This document shows, in pieces, positions 1 through 6,767 of a DNA stretch of 64,000 bases. Origin of the DNA: Streptomyces sp. DI166 (GTDB lineage: Bacteria > Actinomycetota > Actinomycetes > Streptomycetales > Streptomycetaceae); NCBI RefSeq assembly GCF_900091315.1, contig NZ_FLSP01000023.1, positions 33,483-97,482 of the forward strand, read 5' to 3'. Below the pieces are notes generated by a model. It searched no databases. It was not told the origin of the DNA and saw only the letters and a program-made list of their open reading frames with translations. The stretch's first letter is position 1. Every line of letters starts with the position of its first letter. The position numbers were made by a program, and so were the translations under genes.

Positions 1-1232
1 ATGACGAGCTCGACGACCTTGGCGAAGCGCTCGACGTCGAAGGACTGGTTGCCCTTGCCGTCGTCCTTGAGGAACTTCATCAGGTTCAGCGAGGCGAGGT
101 TGCAGGACGTGTTGTCCAGGTGCATGTACTCGCTGCACGGGTTCGAGCCGTTGATACGGCCGGACTCCGGGCACGTGTGCCAGTGGTTGATGGTGTCGTC
201 GTACTGGATGCCCGGGTCGGCGCAGGCCCAGGCGGCCTCGGCCATCTTGCGGAACAGTGCCTTGGCGTCGACCTCTTCGATGACCTCGCCGGTCATCCGC
301 GCGCGGAGGCCGAACTTGCCGCCGGTCTCGACCGCCTTCATGAACTCGTCGTTCACGCGGACGGAGTTGTTGGCGTTCTGGTACTGGACGGACGTGATGT
401 CCTCGCCGCCCAGGTCCATGTCGAAGCCCGCGTCGCGCAGCGCGCGGATCTTCTCCTCCTCCTTCACCTTGGTCTCGATGAAGTCCTCGATGTCGGGGTG
501 GTCGACGTCGAGGATGACCATCTTGGCGGCGCGACGGGTGGCACCGCCGGACTTGATGGTGCCGGCCGAGGCGTCGGCGCCGCGCATGAAGGAGACCGGG
601 CCGGAGGCGTTGCCGCCGGAGGACAGCAGCTCCTTGGAGGAGCGGATGCGGGAGAGGTTCAGGCCGGCGCCGGAGCCGCCCTTGAAGATCATGCCCTCTT
701 CCTTGTACCAGTCGAGGATCGACTCCATGGAGTCGTCGACGGACAGGATGAAGCAGGCGGAGACCTGCTGGGGCTGGGGCGTGCCGACGTTGAACCAGAC
801 GGGGCTGTTGAAGCTGAAGATCTGGTGCAGGAGGGCGTAGGCCAGCTCGTGCTCGAAGATCTCGGCATCGGCGGGCGAGGCGAAGTACTTGTAGTCCTCG
901 CCGGCCTTCCGGTACGTCTTCACGATGCGGTCGATCAGCTGCTTGAGGCTGGTCTCGCGCTGCGGGGTGCCGACGGCACCGCGGAAGTACTTGCTGGTGA
1001 CGATGTTGACCGCGTTCACCGACCAGAAGTCGGGGAACTCGACGCCGCGCTGCTCGAAGTTCACAGAGCCGTCGCGCCAGTTGGTCATGACGACGTCACG
1101 GCGCTCCCACTGGACCTCGTCGTACGGGTGCACGCCGGGGGTGGTGTGGATGCGCTCGATACGCAGGCCCTTGGTCGCCTTGGTGCCCTTGGATCGGGAA
1201 CCTCGTGCCGGACCGCTCGCCGTCTCTGTCAT
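1..1232 (-). CDS. nrdJ: Vitamin B12-dependent (class II) ribonucleotide reductase, N-terminal part
   Basis: Reduces ribonucleotides to deoxyribonucleotides using an adenosylcobalamin-generated thiyl radical. Only about the first 410 codons are present; the gene runs off the left edge, and the family is normally about 950 residues. The ATG is at 1230-1232. Visible class II marks are the QVSACF cysteine (about residue 160), a GGSGAGLNLSR stretch, and NPCSEY near residue 366, which carries the expected thiyl-radical Cys and active-site Glu, followed by SCNLASLNL. It lies downstream of nrdR in the same orientation, so an nrdR-nrdJ operon under the NrdR boxes at 2064-2107 is likely, as known in S. 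coelicolor. No frame defect is seen in the part present. Confidence 0.96.
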   Translation of the reverse strand, partial: MTETASGPARGSRSKGTKATKGLRIERIHTTPGVHPYDEVQWERRDVVMTNWRDGSVNFEQRGVEFPDFWSVNAVNIVTSKYFRGAVGTPQRETSLKQLIDRIVKTYRKAGEDYKYFASPADAEIFEHELAYALLHQIFSFNSPVWFNVGTPQPQQVSACFILSVDDSMESILDWYKEEGMIFKGGSGAGLNLSRIRSSKELLSSGGNASGPVSFMRGADASAGTIKSGGATRRAAKMVILDVDHPDIEDFIETKVKEEEKIRALRDAGFDMDLGGEDITSVQYQNANNSVRVNDEFMKAVETGGKFGLRARMTGEVIEEVDAKALFRKMAEAAWACADPGIQYDDTINHWHTCPESGRINGSNPCSEYMHLDNTSCNLASLNLMKFLKDDGKGNQSFDVERFAKVVELV

Positions 1233-1397
1233 GCCGCCTCCCTGTACGGGCTGAAACGCCCTGAAGTGCCCCGTTGTTCCCGTGGCACGGTGTTCTGTCT
1301 GGTGTTGCGGGCATCTCTCGCCGCCGCCCGCAACAGGTCTTCGGTCGCCGCCGCGCGGCCGGACCCGGAGCCTGGTTCCCCGGACCCGGTCCGCCAA

Positions 1398-1955
1398 TCA
1401 GTCGGCGGCGGTGGCGGGCAGGGGGACCTGGGCAGCCCCTCCGGACCCGCGTTCGTCTTCCTGGCTCCCCGCACCCGTGTCCTCGCGGTCTTCGTCGTCC
1501 GCGGCGGGGTGTCCCGTCTGCCTGAGTTCCGCGATGGCGGCCTCGAAGTCCTCAAGCGAGTCGAACGCCCGGTAGACGGAGGCGAATCGCAGATAGGCGA
1601 CGAGGTCGAGCTCCTGCAACGGGCCGAGTATGGCCAGCCCCACGTCGTGGGTGGTCAGCTCGGCGCTCCCGGTGGCCCGCACCGCCTCCTCGACCCGCTG
1701 GCCGAGCTGGGCGAGCGCGTCCTCGGTGACAGGCCGTCCCTGGCATGCCTTGCGCACACCGTTGATGACCTTGGTACGGCTGAACGGCTCGGTGACTCCG
1801 GACCGCTTCACCACCATGAGCGAGCACGTCTCCACGGTCGTGAAACGACGGGAGCAGTCAGGGCACTGGCGGCGCCTGCGGATCGACGTGCCGTCGTCGG
1901 TCGTACGACTGTCGACCACACGGCTGTCGGGGTGCCTGCAGAAGGGGCAGTGCAT
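1398..1955 (-). CDS. nrdR: Transcriptional repressor NrdR
   Basis: ATP/dATP-sensing zinc-finger and ATP-cone repressor of ribonucleotide reductase genes; 185 residues. It begins [17 protein letters not shown], and the zinc ribbon uses CPFC and CPDC pairs. The ATP-cone follows ([20 protein letters not shown]), then a family-typical tail with a variable acidic, Gly-rich C-terminus. The ATG at 1953-1955 is chosen over an in-frame TTG at 1962-1964 because GGAGGG (1965-1970) is spaced 9 nt from the ATG. It is followed by nrdJ after about 165 bp. The two NrdR boxes upstream indicate autoregulation. Identity is very secure. Confidence 0.97.
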   Translation of the reverse strand: MHCPFCRHPDSRVVDSRTTDDGTSIRRRRQCPDCSRRFTTVETCSLMVVKRSGVTEPFSRTKVINGVRKACQGRPVTEDALAQLGQRVEEAVRATGSAELTTHDVGLAILGPLQELDLVAYLRFASVYRAFDSLEDFEAAIAELRQTGHPAADDEDREDTGAGSQEDERGSGGAAQVPLPATAAD

Positions 1956-2063
1956 GAACTCCAACCCTCCTCACAGCAGACTCAATAGCCTCGCTGGGCC
2001 TCATGGACCCCTCGAAGCAGCCCCAAGCATAGGCGATGATCGAGGGCCCGAAGACCCGGGGGA

Positions 2064-2107
2064 CCACAACTTCTGGGCTGCTGCTGCAATCCAACCACTA
2101 GATGTGG
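2064..2107. promoter_or_regulatory. Tandem NrdR boxes
   Basis: Two 13-bp imperfect palindromes of the form CCAC-N5-(G/C)TGG: ccacaacttctgg at 2064-2076 and ccactagatgtgg at 2095-2107. Their starts are exactly 31 bp apart, about three helical turns. Paired, phased boxes of this kind are the known NrdR operator architecture in Streptomyces. They lie 109-152 bp upstream of the nrdR start, so NrdR probably represses nrdR-nrdJ from here. The right-hand box is the better match; the left one is weaker. Confidence 0.75.
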
Positions 2108-2454
2108 GGATTGGCTCATACATACACGCCACGCGCGCGTGTCGCTCCTCTACGGAGTCGGCTTCTCCAGCCGCACCAACACGCGGAGGCCCGCGGCAAC
2201 ACGGGCATGCACAGCCGTACCGCTGCGGCACATGCGGAGATACGGTGTGCGCGACAGGGAGGCGTCGTGGGGCTCCGGCAGAGAACGGAGCCAGGCCCCG
2301 GTCGGCACCGCAACGGATGGCAGACTGGGACGGCAACCGCGAGGCCGTTGCCCCGGCGGTGAAGGGTACAGCAATGAACCCTTTTGTCCGTCGGGCGCCG
2401 CGTTAGCCATACACCCAGACACATGATCACGTCAGGCGAAGCACGATTTTTCAC

Positions 2455-2470
2455 TCGAACGTGTGTTTGG
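2455..2470. promoter_or_regulatory. LexA (SOS) box of lexA
   Basis: The sequence tcgaacgtgtgtttgg contains GAAC-N4-GTTT, one base from the actinobacterial/Gram-positive SOS box GAAC-N4-GTTC, with the flanking T and G that actinobacterial boxes usually have. It is centred about 67 bp before the lexA GTG, which fits autorepression of lexA. Confidence 0.82.
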
Positions 2471-2529
2471 CGCAACCTTTCGAAAGCAACTACCGTTGTC
2501 CAGCAGGGAGACCATCGAGAGGGGCCGAC

Positions 2530-3309
2530 GTGACCACCACCGCAGACAGTGCCACCATCACTGCCCAGGACCGCTCCCAGGGCCGACTTGAGCCGGTGCA
2601 TGCGATGAACGAAGCCGCGAATCCCGACGGACACAAGCGCTCCCTGCCGGGCCGACCTCCAGGCATCCGGGCCGACAGCTCCGGACTCACCGACCGGCAG
2701 CGCCGGGTGATCGAGGTCATCAGGGACTCCGTGCAGCGCCGCGGCTACCCGCCGTCGATGAGGGAGATCGGGCAGGCCGTGGGCCTCTCCAGCACCTCCT
2801 CGGTCGCGCACCAATTGATGGCACTGGAGCGCAAGGGCTTCCTGCGGCGCGACCCGCACCGCCCGCGCGCGTACGAGGTGCGCGGCTCCGACCAGGCCGC
2901 CTCCGTGCAGCCCACGGACACCGCCGGCAAGCCCGCCGCGTCCTATGTCCCGCTGGTCGGCCGGATCGCCGCCGGTGGCCCCATCCTCGCGGAGGAATCC
3001 GTCGAGGACGTCTTCCCTCTCCCCCGGCAGCTGGTCGGTGACGGTGAGCTGTTCGTCCTCAAGGTCGTCGGTGACTCGATGATCGAGGCCGCGATCTGCG
3101 ACGGCGACTGGGTCACGGTCCGCCGCCAGCCGGTCGCCGAGAACGGCGACATCGTGGCCGCGATGCTCGACGGCGAGGCCACCGTCAAGCGCTTCAAGCG
3201 CGAGGACGGCCACGTCTGGCTTCTCCCGCACAACTCCGCGTACGAGCCGATCCCCGGCGACGACGCGACCATCCTCGGCAAGGTCGTGGCGGTGCTGCGG
3301 CGCGTGTGA
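2530..3309 (+). CDS. lexA: SOS repressor LexA
   Basis: Winged-helix repressor that self-cleaves on RecA-ssDNA filaments and controls the SOS regulon; 259 residues. The GTG at 2530 is preceded by gagaggggccgac; an upstream in-frame ATG at 2461 lies inside the LexA box and is rejected. The DNA-binding domain covers about residues 50-120 ([12 protein letters not shown] ... [20 protein letters not shown]). The cleavage bond is Ala148-Gly149 in GRIAAGGP, with catalytic Ser183 (GDSM) and Lys220 (ATVKRF). All three self-cleavage elements are intact. The N-terminal extension of about 45 residues is typical of Streptomyces LexA. It is divergent from nrdR and convergent with the helicase gene, separated from it by two hairpins. 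Confidence 0.98.
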   Translation: MTTTADSATITAQDRSQGRLEPVHAMNEAANPDGHKRSLPGRPPGIRADSSGLTDRQRRVIEVIRDSVQRRGYPPSMREIGQAVGLSSTSSVAHQLMALERKGFLRRDPHRPRAYEVRGSDQAASVQPTDTAGKPAASYVPLVGRIAAGGPILAEESVEDVFPLPRQLVGDGELFVLKVVGDSMIEAAICDGDWVTVRRQPVAENGDIVAAMLDGEATVKRFKREDGHVWLLPHNSAYEPIPGDDATILGKVVAVLRRV

Positions 3310-3334
3310 GCACCGCGCGGTCGCCGTTCTGACC

Positions 3335-3368
3335 GGGCCCCGGAACCCCTGCGCCGGTTCCGGGGCCC
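3335..3368. terminator. Hairpin terminator after lexA
   Basis: Perfect 13-bp inverted repeat (gggccccggaacc at 3335-3347, its complement at 3356-3368) with an 8-base loop, starting 26 bp after the lexA stop and followed by ttct on the plus strand. It is probably used by lexA. Confidence 0.8.
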
Positions 3369-3404
3369 TGTTCTGTCCGGTCCCGGTGAAATCCGGTGAC
3401 ACAC

Positions 3405-3445
3405 GGGTGGTTGGCCTGTCCCGGCTGCGGGACGACCAACCACCC
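3405..3445. terminator. Compound hairpin terminator after the DinG-like gene
   Basis: Outer 10-bp arms gggtggttgg (3405-3414) and ccaaccaccc (3436-3445) enclose an inner 6-bp stem gtcccg/cgggac (3418-3423, 3428-3433). It lies directly beyond the stop of the minus-strand helicase gene at 3451, so it can end that transcript and block read-through from lexA. Confidence 0.75.
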
Positions 3446-3450
3446 CCGCC

Positions 3451-5436
3451 CTACGCTCCGGCCTGCGCCTCTGCCTGCTTGGCCGCCGCGTCGATCGCGG
3501 ACAGCGACCTGCGCACCTGATTACGGTCCGTTGTGTACCAGAAGTCCGGAAGCGACGCCTTCAGATAGCTCCCGTACCGCGCCGTCGCCAGCCGCTGATC
3601 CAGTACGGCGACCACGCCCCGATCCCCCGACGCCCGTACGAGGCGGCCGGCGCCCTGCGCCATGAGCAGCGCCGCGTGGGTGGCGGCCACCGCCATGAAA
3701 CCGTTGCCGCCCGCGTCCTCCACCGCCTTCTGGCGGGCGCTCATCAAAGGGTCGTCGGGGCGCGGGAACGGGATCTTGTCCATGACGACGAGCTGACAGC
3801 TCGGGCCGGGCACGTCGACGCCCTGCCACAGCGAGAGCGTGCCGAACAGACAGGTCTTCGGGTCGGCCGCGAAGTTCTTGATCAGCTCGCCGAGGGTCTC
3901 CTCGCCCTGGAGGAGGATCGGGAACTCCGGAATGCGCGAGCGCAGTTCCTCCGCCGCGAGTTGCGCAGCCCGCATCGAGGAGAACAGACCCAGCGTGCGG
4001 CCACCGGCCGCCTGGATCAGTTCCGTCAGCTCGTCCAGCATGTCCGCGCGGTCTCCGTCCCGCGCAGGGCGGGACAGATGCTTGGCGACGTAGAGGATGC
4101 CCTGCTTGCGGTAGTCGAAGGGCGAGCCGACGTCGACGCCCTTCCACTGCGGCAGGTCGTCTCCCTCCGTGCCCTCGGGGGCGAGGCCCAGCGACGCGCC
4201 GACGCCGTTGAAGTCGCCGCCCAGCTTCAGGGTCGCCGAGGTAAGGACCACCGAGCGGTCGGTGAAGAGCTTCTCGCGGAGCAGGCCGGAGACCGACATG
4301 GGCGCCACGCGCAGGGACGCGCCGAAGCGGTCGTGGCGCTCGTACCAGACGACGTCCCACTCGGAGCCGTTCGTGATCCGTTCCGCGACATCGTGCACGG
4401 ACTCCACGGAGGCCAGCGCCTGCTTGCGGACCGCGTCCTCGTCCTGGACGGACTTGTCACGGGTCGCGCCGATCGCGGAGATCACCGTGCGGCAGGCGTC
4501 CCGCAGCGCCATCAGCGCATAGCCGAGATCCTCGGGAATCTCCTCCAAGCGGCTCGGCAGCGCCAGCTCCATCAGGCGCTCGAAGCCCTCGGCCGCGGTC
4601 TGGAGCTGGTCTGCGGCCTTCTCGTTGACCAGCTTGGCGGCGCGCCGGACAGCCCGGTTGACCTGGCCCGGGGTGAGCTCGCCGGTGGCGACACCGGTGA
4701 CCCGGGAGACAAGTTCGTGCGCCTCGTCGACGATCAGCACCTCGTGCTGCGGCAGCACCGGGGCGCCCTCGATGGCGTCGATTGCGAGCAGGGCGTGATT
4801 GGTGACGACAACCTCGGCGAGCTTGGCGCGCTCACGGGCCATCTCGGCGAAGCACTCGGCGCCGTACGCACACTTCGAGGCGCCGAGGCATTCGCGCGAT
4901 GAGACGGACACCTGCGCCCAGGCCCGGTCCGAGACACCGGGGGTGAGGTCGTCGCGGTCGCCCGTCTCGGTGTCGTCGGACCAGTCGCGCAGCCGCAGCA
5001 GGTCCTGGCCCAGCTTGCTGGTCGGCGCCGCCGCCTCGAACTGGTCGAAGAGGCCCTCCTCCTCGTCCTGCGGAACACCCTCGTGCAGACGGTGCAGGCA
5101 GAGGTAGTTCGAACGACCCTTGAGCATCGCGAACTCCGGGCGGCGACGCAGCAGCGGATGCAGGGCGTCGACGGTGCGCGGCAGGTCCCGCTCCACCAGC
5201 TGGCGCTGCAGGGCCAGCGTGGCCGTCGCCACGACGACGCGCTCCCCGTGCGCGAGGGCGGGGACCAGATAGCCGAGCGACTTTCCGGTGCCGGTGCCGG
5301 CCTGAACCAGCAGATGCGAACCGTCGTCGATCGCCTCCGCGACGGACTCGGCCATGGTCACCTGGCCGGGGCGCTCCGTACCGCCGACAGCAGTGACGGC
5401 AGCGTGCAGGAGTTCGGGGAGTGAGGGCTTCGTCAT
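3451..5436 (-). CDS. DinG/XPD-type ATP-dependent DNA helicase
   Basis: Superfamily 2 iron-sulfur helicase, 661 residues, likely acting 5'-3' in repair or recombination. Walker A is GTGTGKS (residues 47-53); the DEAH box is residues 237-240 (LIVDEAHEL). Four cysteines at about 113, 183, 189 and 195 (YLCLHR, RECLGASKCAYGAEC) match the XPD/DinG 4Fe-4S cluster. The C-terminal helicase lobe has LTSATLKLGG, FGTLSLWQGVDVPG and QGAGRLVR. Its neighbour is lexA, convergent. The ATG at 5434-5436 overlaps by 4 nt the stop of a doubtful proline-rich frame in the preceding gap. The exact subgroup (DinG or YoaA-like) cannot be settled by eye. Confidence 0.93.
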   Translation of the reverse strand: MTKPSLPELLHAAVTAVGGTERPGQVTMAESVAEAIDDGSHLLVQAGTGTGKSLGYLVPALAHGERVVVATATLALQRQLVERDLPRTVDALHPLLRRRPEFAMLKGRSNYLCLHRLHEGVPQDEEEGLFDQFEAAAPTSKLGQDLLRLRDWSDDTETGDRDDLTPGVSDRAWAQVSVSSRECLGASKCAYGAECFAEMARERAKLAEVVVTNHALLAIDAIEGAPVLPQHEVLIVDEAHELVSRVTGVATGELTPGQVNRAVRRAAKLVNEKAADQLQTAAEGFERLMELALPSRLEEIPEDLGYALMALRDACRTVISAIGATRDKSVQDEDAVRKQALASVESVHDVAERITNGSEWDVVWYERHDRFGASLRVAPMSVSGLLREKLFTDRSVVLTSATLKLGGDFNGVGASLGLAPEGTEGDDLPQWKGVDVGSPFDYRKQGILYVAKHLSRPARDGDRADMLDELTELIQAAGGRTLGLFSSMRAAQLAAEELRSRIPEFPILLQGEETLGELIKNFAADPKTCLFGTLSLWQGVDVPGPSCQLVVMDKIPFPRPDDPLMSARQKAVEDAGGNGFMAVAATHAALLMAQGAGRLVRASGDRGVVAVLDQRLATARYGSYLKASLPDFWYTTDRNQVRRSLSAIDAAAKQAEAQAGA

Positions 5437-5800
5437 AGCGCGTCCACCCTACGGCCCGGCACTGACAAACGGGTGATCGCTGAGGGGGTGGGGGGCTCGA
5501 TCATGACAGGGGGCTGGATCACGGCAGGTAACTGGATCACGGCGGGGGGTTGGATCAAGACCGGGGGTCCTTGAGGTGTGAGTGGGGCGGTGAAGGGGCG
5601 TGGGCGTGAAGGGGTGTGGGGTGGGTGCCGCGGTGGGGCGGATGCCGCGGCGGGAGGTGGTGACCGAGGCTGGTGTCGTCGGAGCCGACGCACTCGCCTT
5701 CCGGCCCGCTGCGAAATCCATCCACGAAGAGTGGGAACCCCAGCCGCCCGACCGGTGTACTCAAAGTGACGACACAACGTGACGACATCACGACGCGCCG
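5437..5800. other. Intergenic gap between acetyltransferase and helicase genes
   Basis: 364 bp. It contains the 4 x 18-bp tandem repeat at 5496-5567 and, nearer the acetyltransferase stop, a short direct repeat gtgacgaca (5766-5774 and 5780-5788). A minus-strand frame 5433-5804 spans the whole gap, but its codon usage (a TTA codon, many A/T third positions) is unlike its neighbours, so I do not call it a gene. The helicase promoter is presumably here. Confidence 0.5.
5496..5567. repeat. 18-bp tandem repeat, four units
   Basis: Four consecutive 18-bp units start at 5496, 5514, 5532 and 5550, with a shared core of (c/t)tggatca-gac/cggc. Units 2 and 3 are the closest pair. Read on the minus strand, each unit gives a six-residue repeat of the type (V/L)IQPPA. 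The array ends 60 bp upstream of the helicase start. The function is unknown; the array could vary in copy number. Confidence 0.8.
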
Positions 5801-6664
5801 TCACAACACATCGCGCAAGGCCCGGTCCCTGACCATGAGAGCGGCCCGCTTGTCCGGCAGGTCGACCTCTGCGCAGAACCGGAACCCAGCGCTCAGGAAA
5901 GCGGCGACGGAGGGGGTGTTTCGAAGGTCGGGCTCGGCGATGACGCGCGCACAGGCGGGCCGCCGGTCGAGCGCCCGATCGGCAACGGCACGCAGGAGCG
6001 TGGAGCCGAGCCCTCGTCCGCGGTCGACGACATCACCGATGAGGAGGTGGATTCCGGTGTCATGAGGACGGGCGGGATAGTGGCGGGCCAAGGGGTCGAG
6101 GTCCGCTCGGTAGATCTCCCAGTAACTCATCGGCGTGCCGTCCAGCACGCCCACGCATGGCACACTGCGCCCGTCCCCGGCGGACTGGGACCGTACGTGC
6201 TGCTCGACCACGCCCAGGGGCCCGGCCAGCTCCCAGAAGGCGGCAACAGCGGGGTCGTTCATCCAGCGGGAGATGAGAGGAAGGTCGCGTTCAAGGCAGA
6301 CGGGAACGAGTTGGAGCACGCCCGCGGACGTGGTGATCGGCCCCCAGTCCACGACGCGGTCGAGGAGGTCGTCACCTAGCGGTGCTGACGGGGCGGACTG
6401 GATGGGCGCCGGCGCGCCTGGGCCACCGCCCCCGTCGCCCGGGCCGCCGCCACCGTCGCCCGGGGCGGAACCAGCCCCCGGATCGGTATTCGCCGCCGTC
6501 TCCGTCGCCCCCTCCGTCGCCGCGATCAGCGCGAGGAGTTCGGGGGGCAGGCGCAGGTCCAGGGTGTCCTCGCTGTCCCCGCCGAGGGCACCGGGATCGG
6601 GGTCGGTACTCACGGGTGCGGCGGGGTCGATACCGGCGTCGGTGCTCGCGTCGTTGGGAGCCAC
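5801..6664 (-). CDS. GNAT acyltransferase of siderophore (AlcB/RhbD/IucB) type
   Basis: 287 residues from a GTG at 6662-6664, with GAGGAG upstream at good spacing. Residues 1-110 are low-complexity (Pro/Gly/Asp/Ala, including a GDGGGGPGDGGGG repeat). The GNAT fold follows: LVPVCLERDLPLISRWM, YWEIYRADLDPL, then the acetyl-CoA-binding turn VDRGRGLGSTLL and RVIAEPDLRNTPSVAAFLSAGF. This pattern belongs to the acetyltransferases that acylate the hydroxylamine or amine of siderophore precursors. It is the last gene of the aminotransferase, IucA/IucC, GNAT series on this strand, which supports that role. The acyl donor and the acceptor amine are unknown. Confidence 0.85.
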   Translation of the reverse strand: MAPNDASTDAGIDPAAPVSTDPDPGALGGDSEDTLDLRLPPELLALIAATEGATETAANTDPGAGSAPGDGGGGPGDGGGGPGAPAPIQSAPSAPLGDDLLDRVVDWGPITTSAGVLQLVPVCLERDLPLISRWMNDPAVAAFWELAGPLGVVEQHVRSQSAGDGRSVPCVGVLDGTPMSYWEIYRADLDPLARHYPARPHDTGIHLLIGDVVDRGRGLGSTLLRAVADRALDRRPACARVIAEPDLRNTPSVAAFLSAGFRFCAEVDLPDKRAALMVRDRALRDVL

Positions 6665-6767
6665 GGCGACGCTCCTCTCTCAGGAAACGGGGTGGGTCAT
6701 GGTCCTCGGTGATGCGGGGGCGGAGGTGGTCAGCAAGGTCAGAGGCTGGAAGTCCGGGATGTGAAGC

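Larger units (their letters stand above)
1956..2529. promoter_or_regulatory. Divergent nrdR / lexA regulatory region
   Basis: 574 bp without a convincing gene. The small open frames here in several registers lack ribosome sites and Streptomyces codon bias. It holds promoters for both divergent units: the NrdR box pair on the nrdR side (2064-2107) and a LexA box 60 bp before the lexA start (2455-2470). Base composition drops around 2400-2500, as expected of a promoter. I see no cobalamin riboswitch-like fold (no B12-box-like sequence); in Streptomyces that element belongs to the class I nrdABS operon. Confidence 0.7.

Noticed and set aside
1956..2529. Cobalamin riboswitch for the B12-dependent reductase
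   Set aside because: No B12-box-like sequence or extended fold is apparent; the NrdR boxes explain control.
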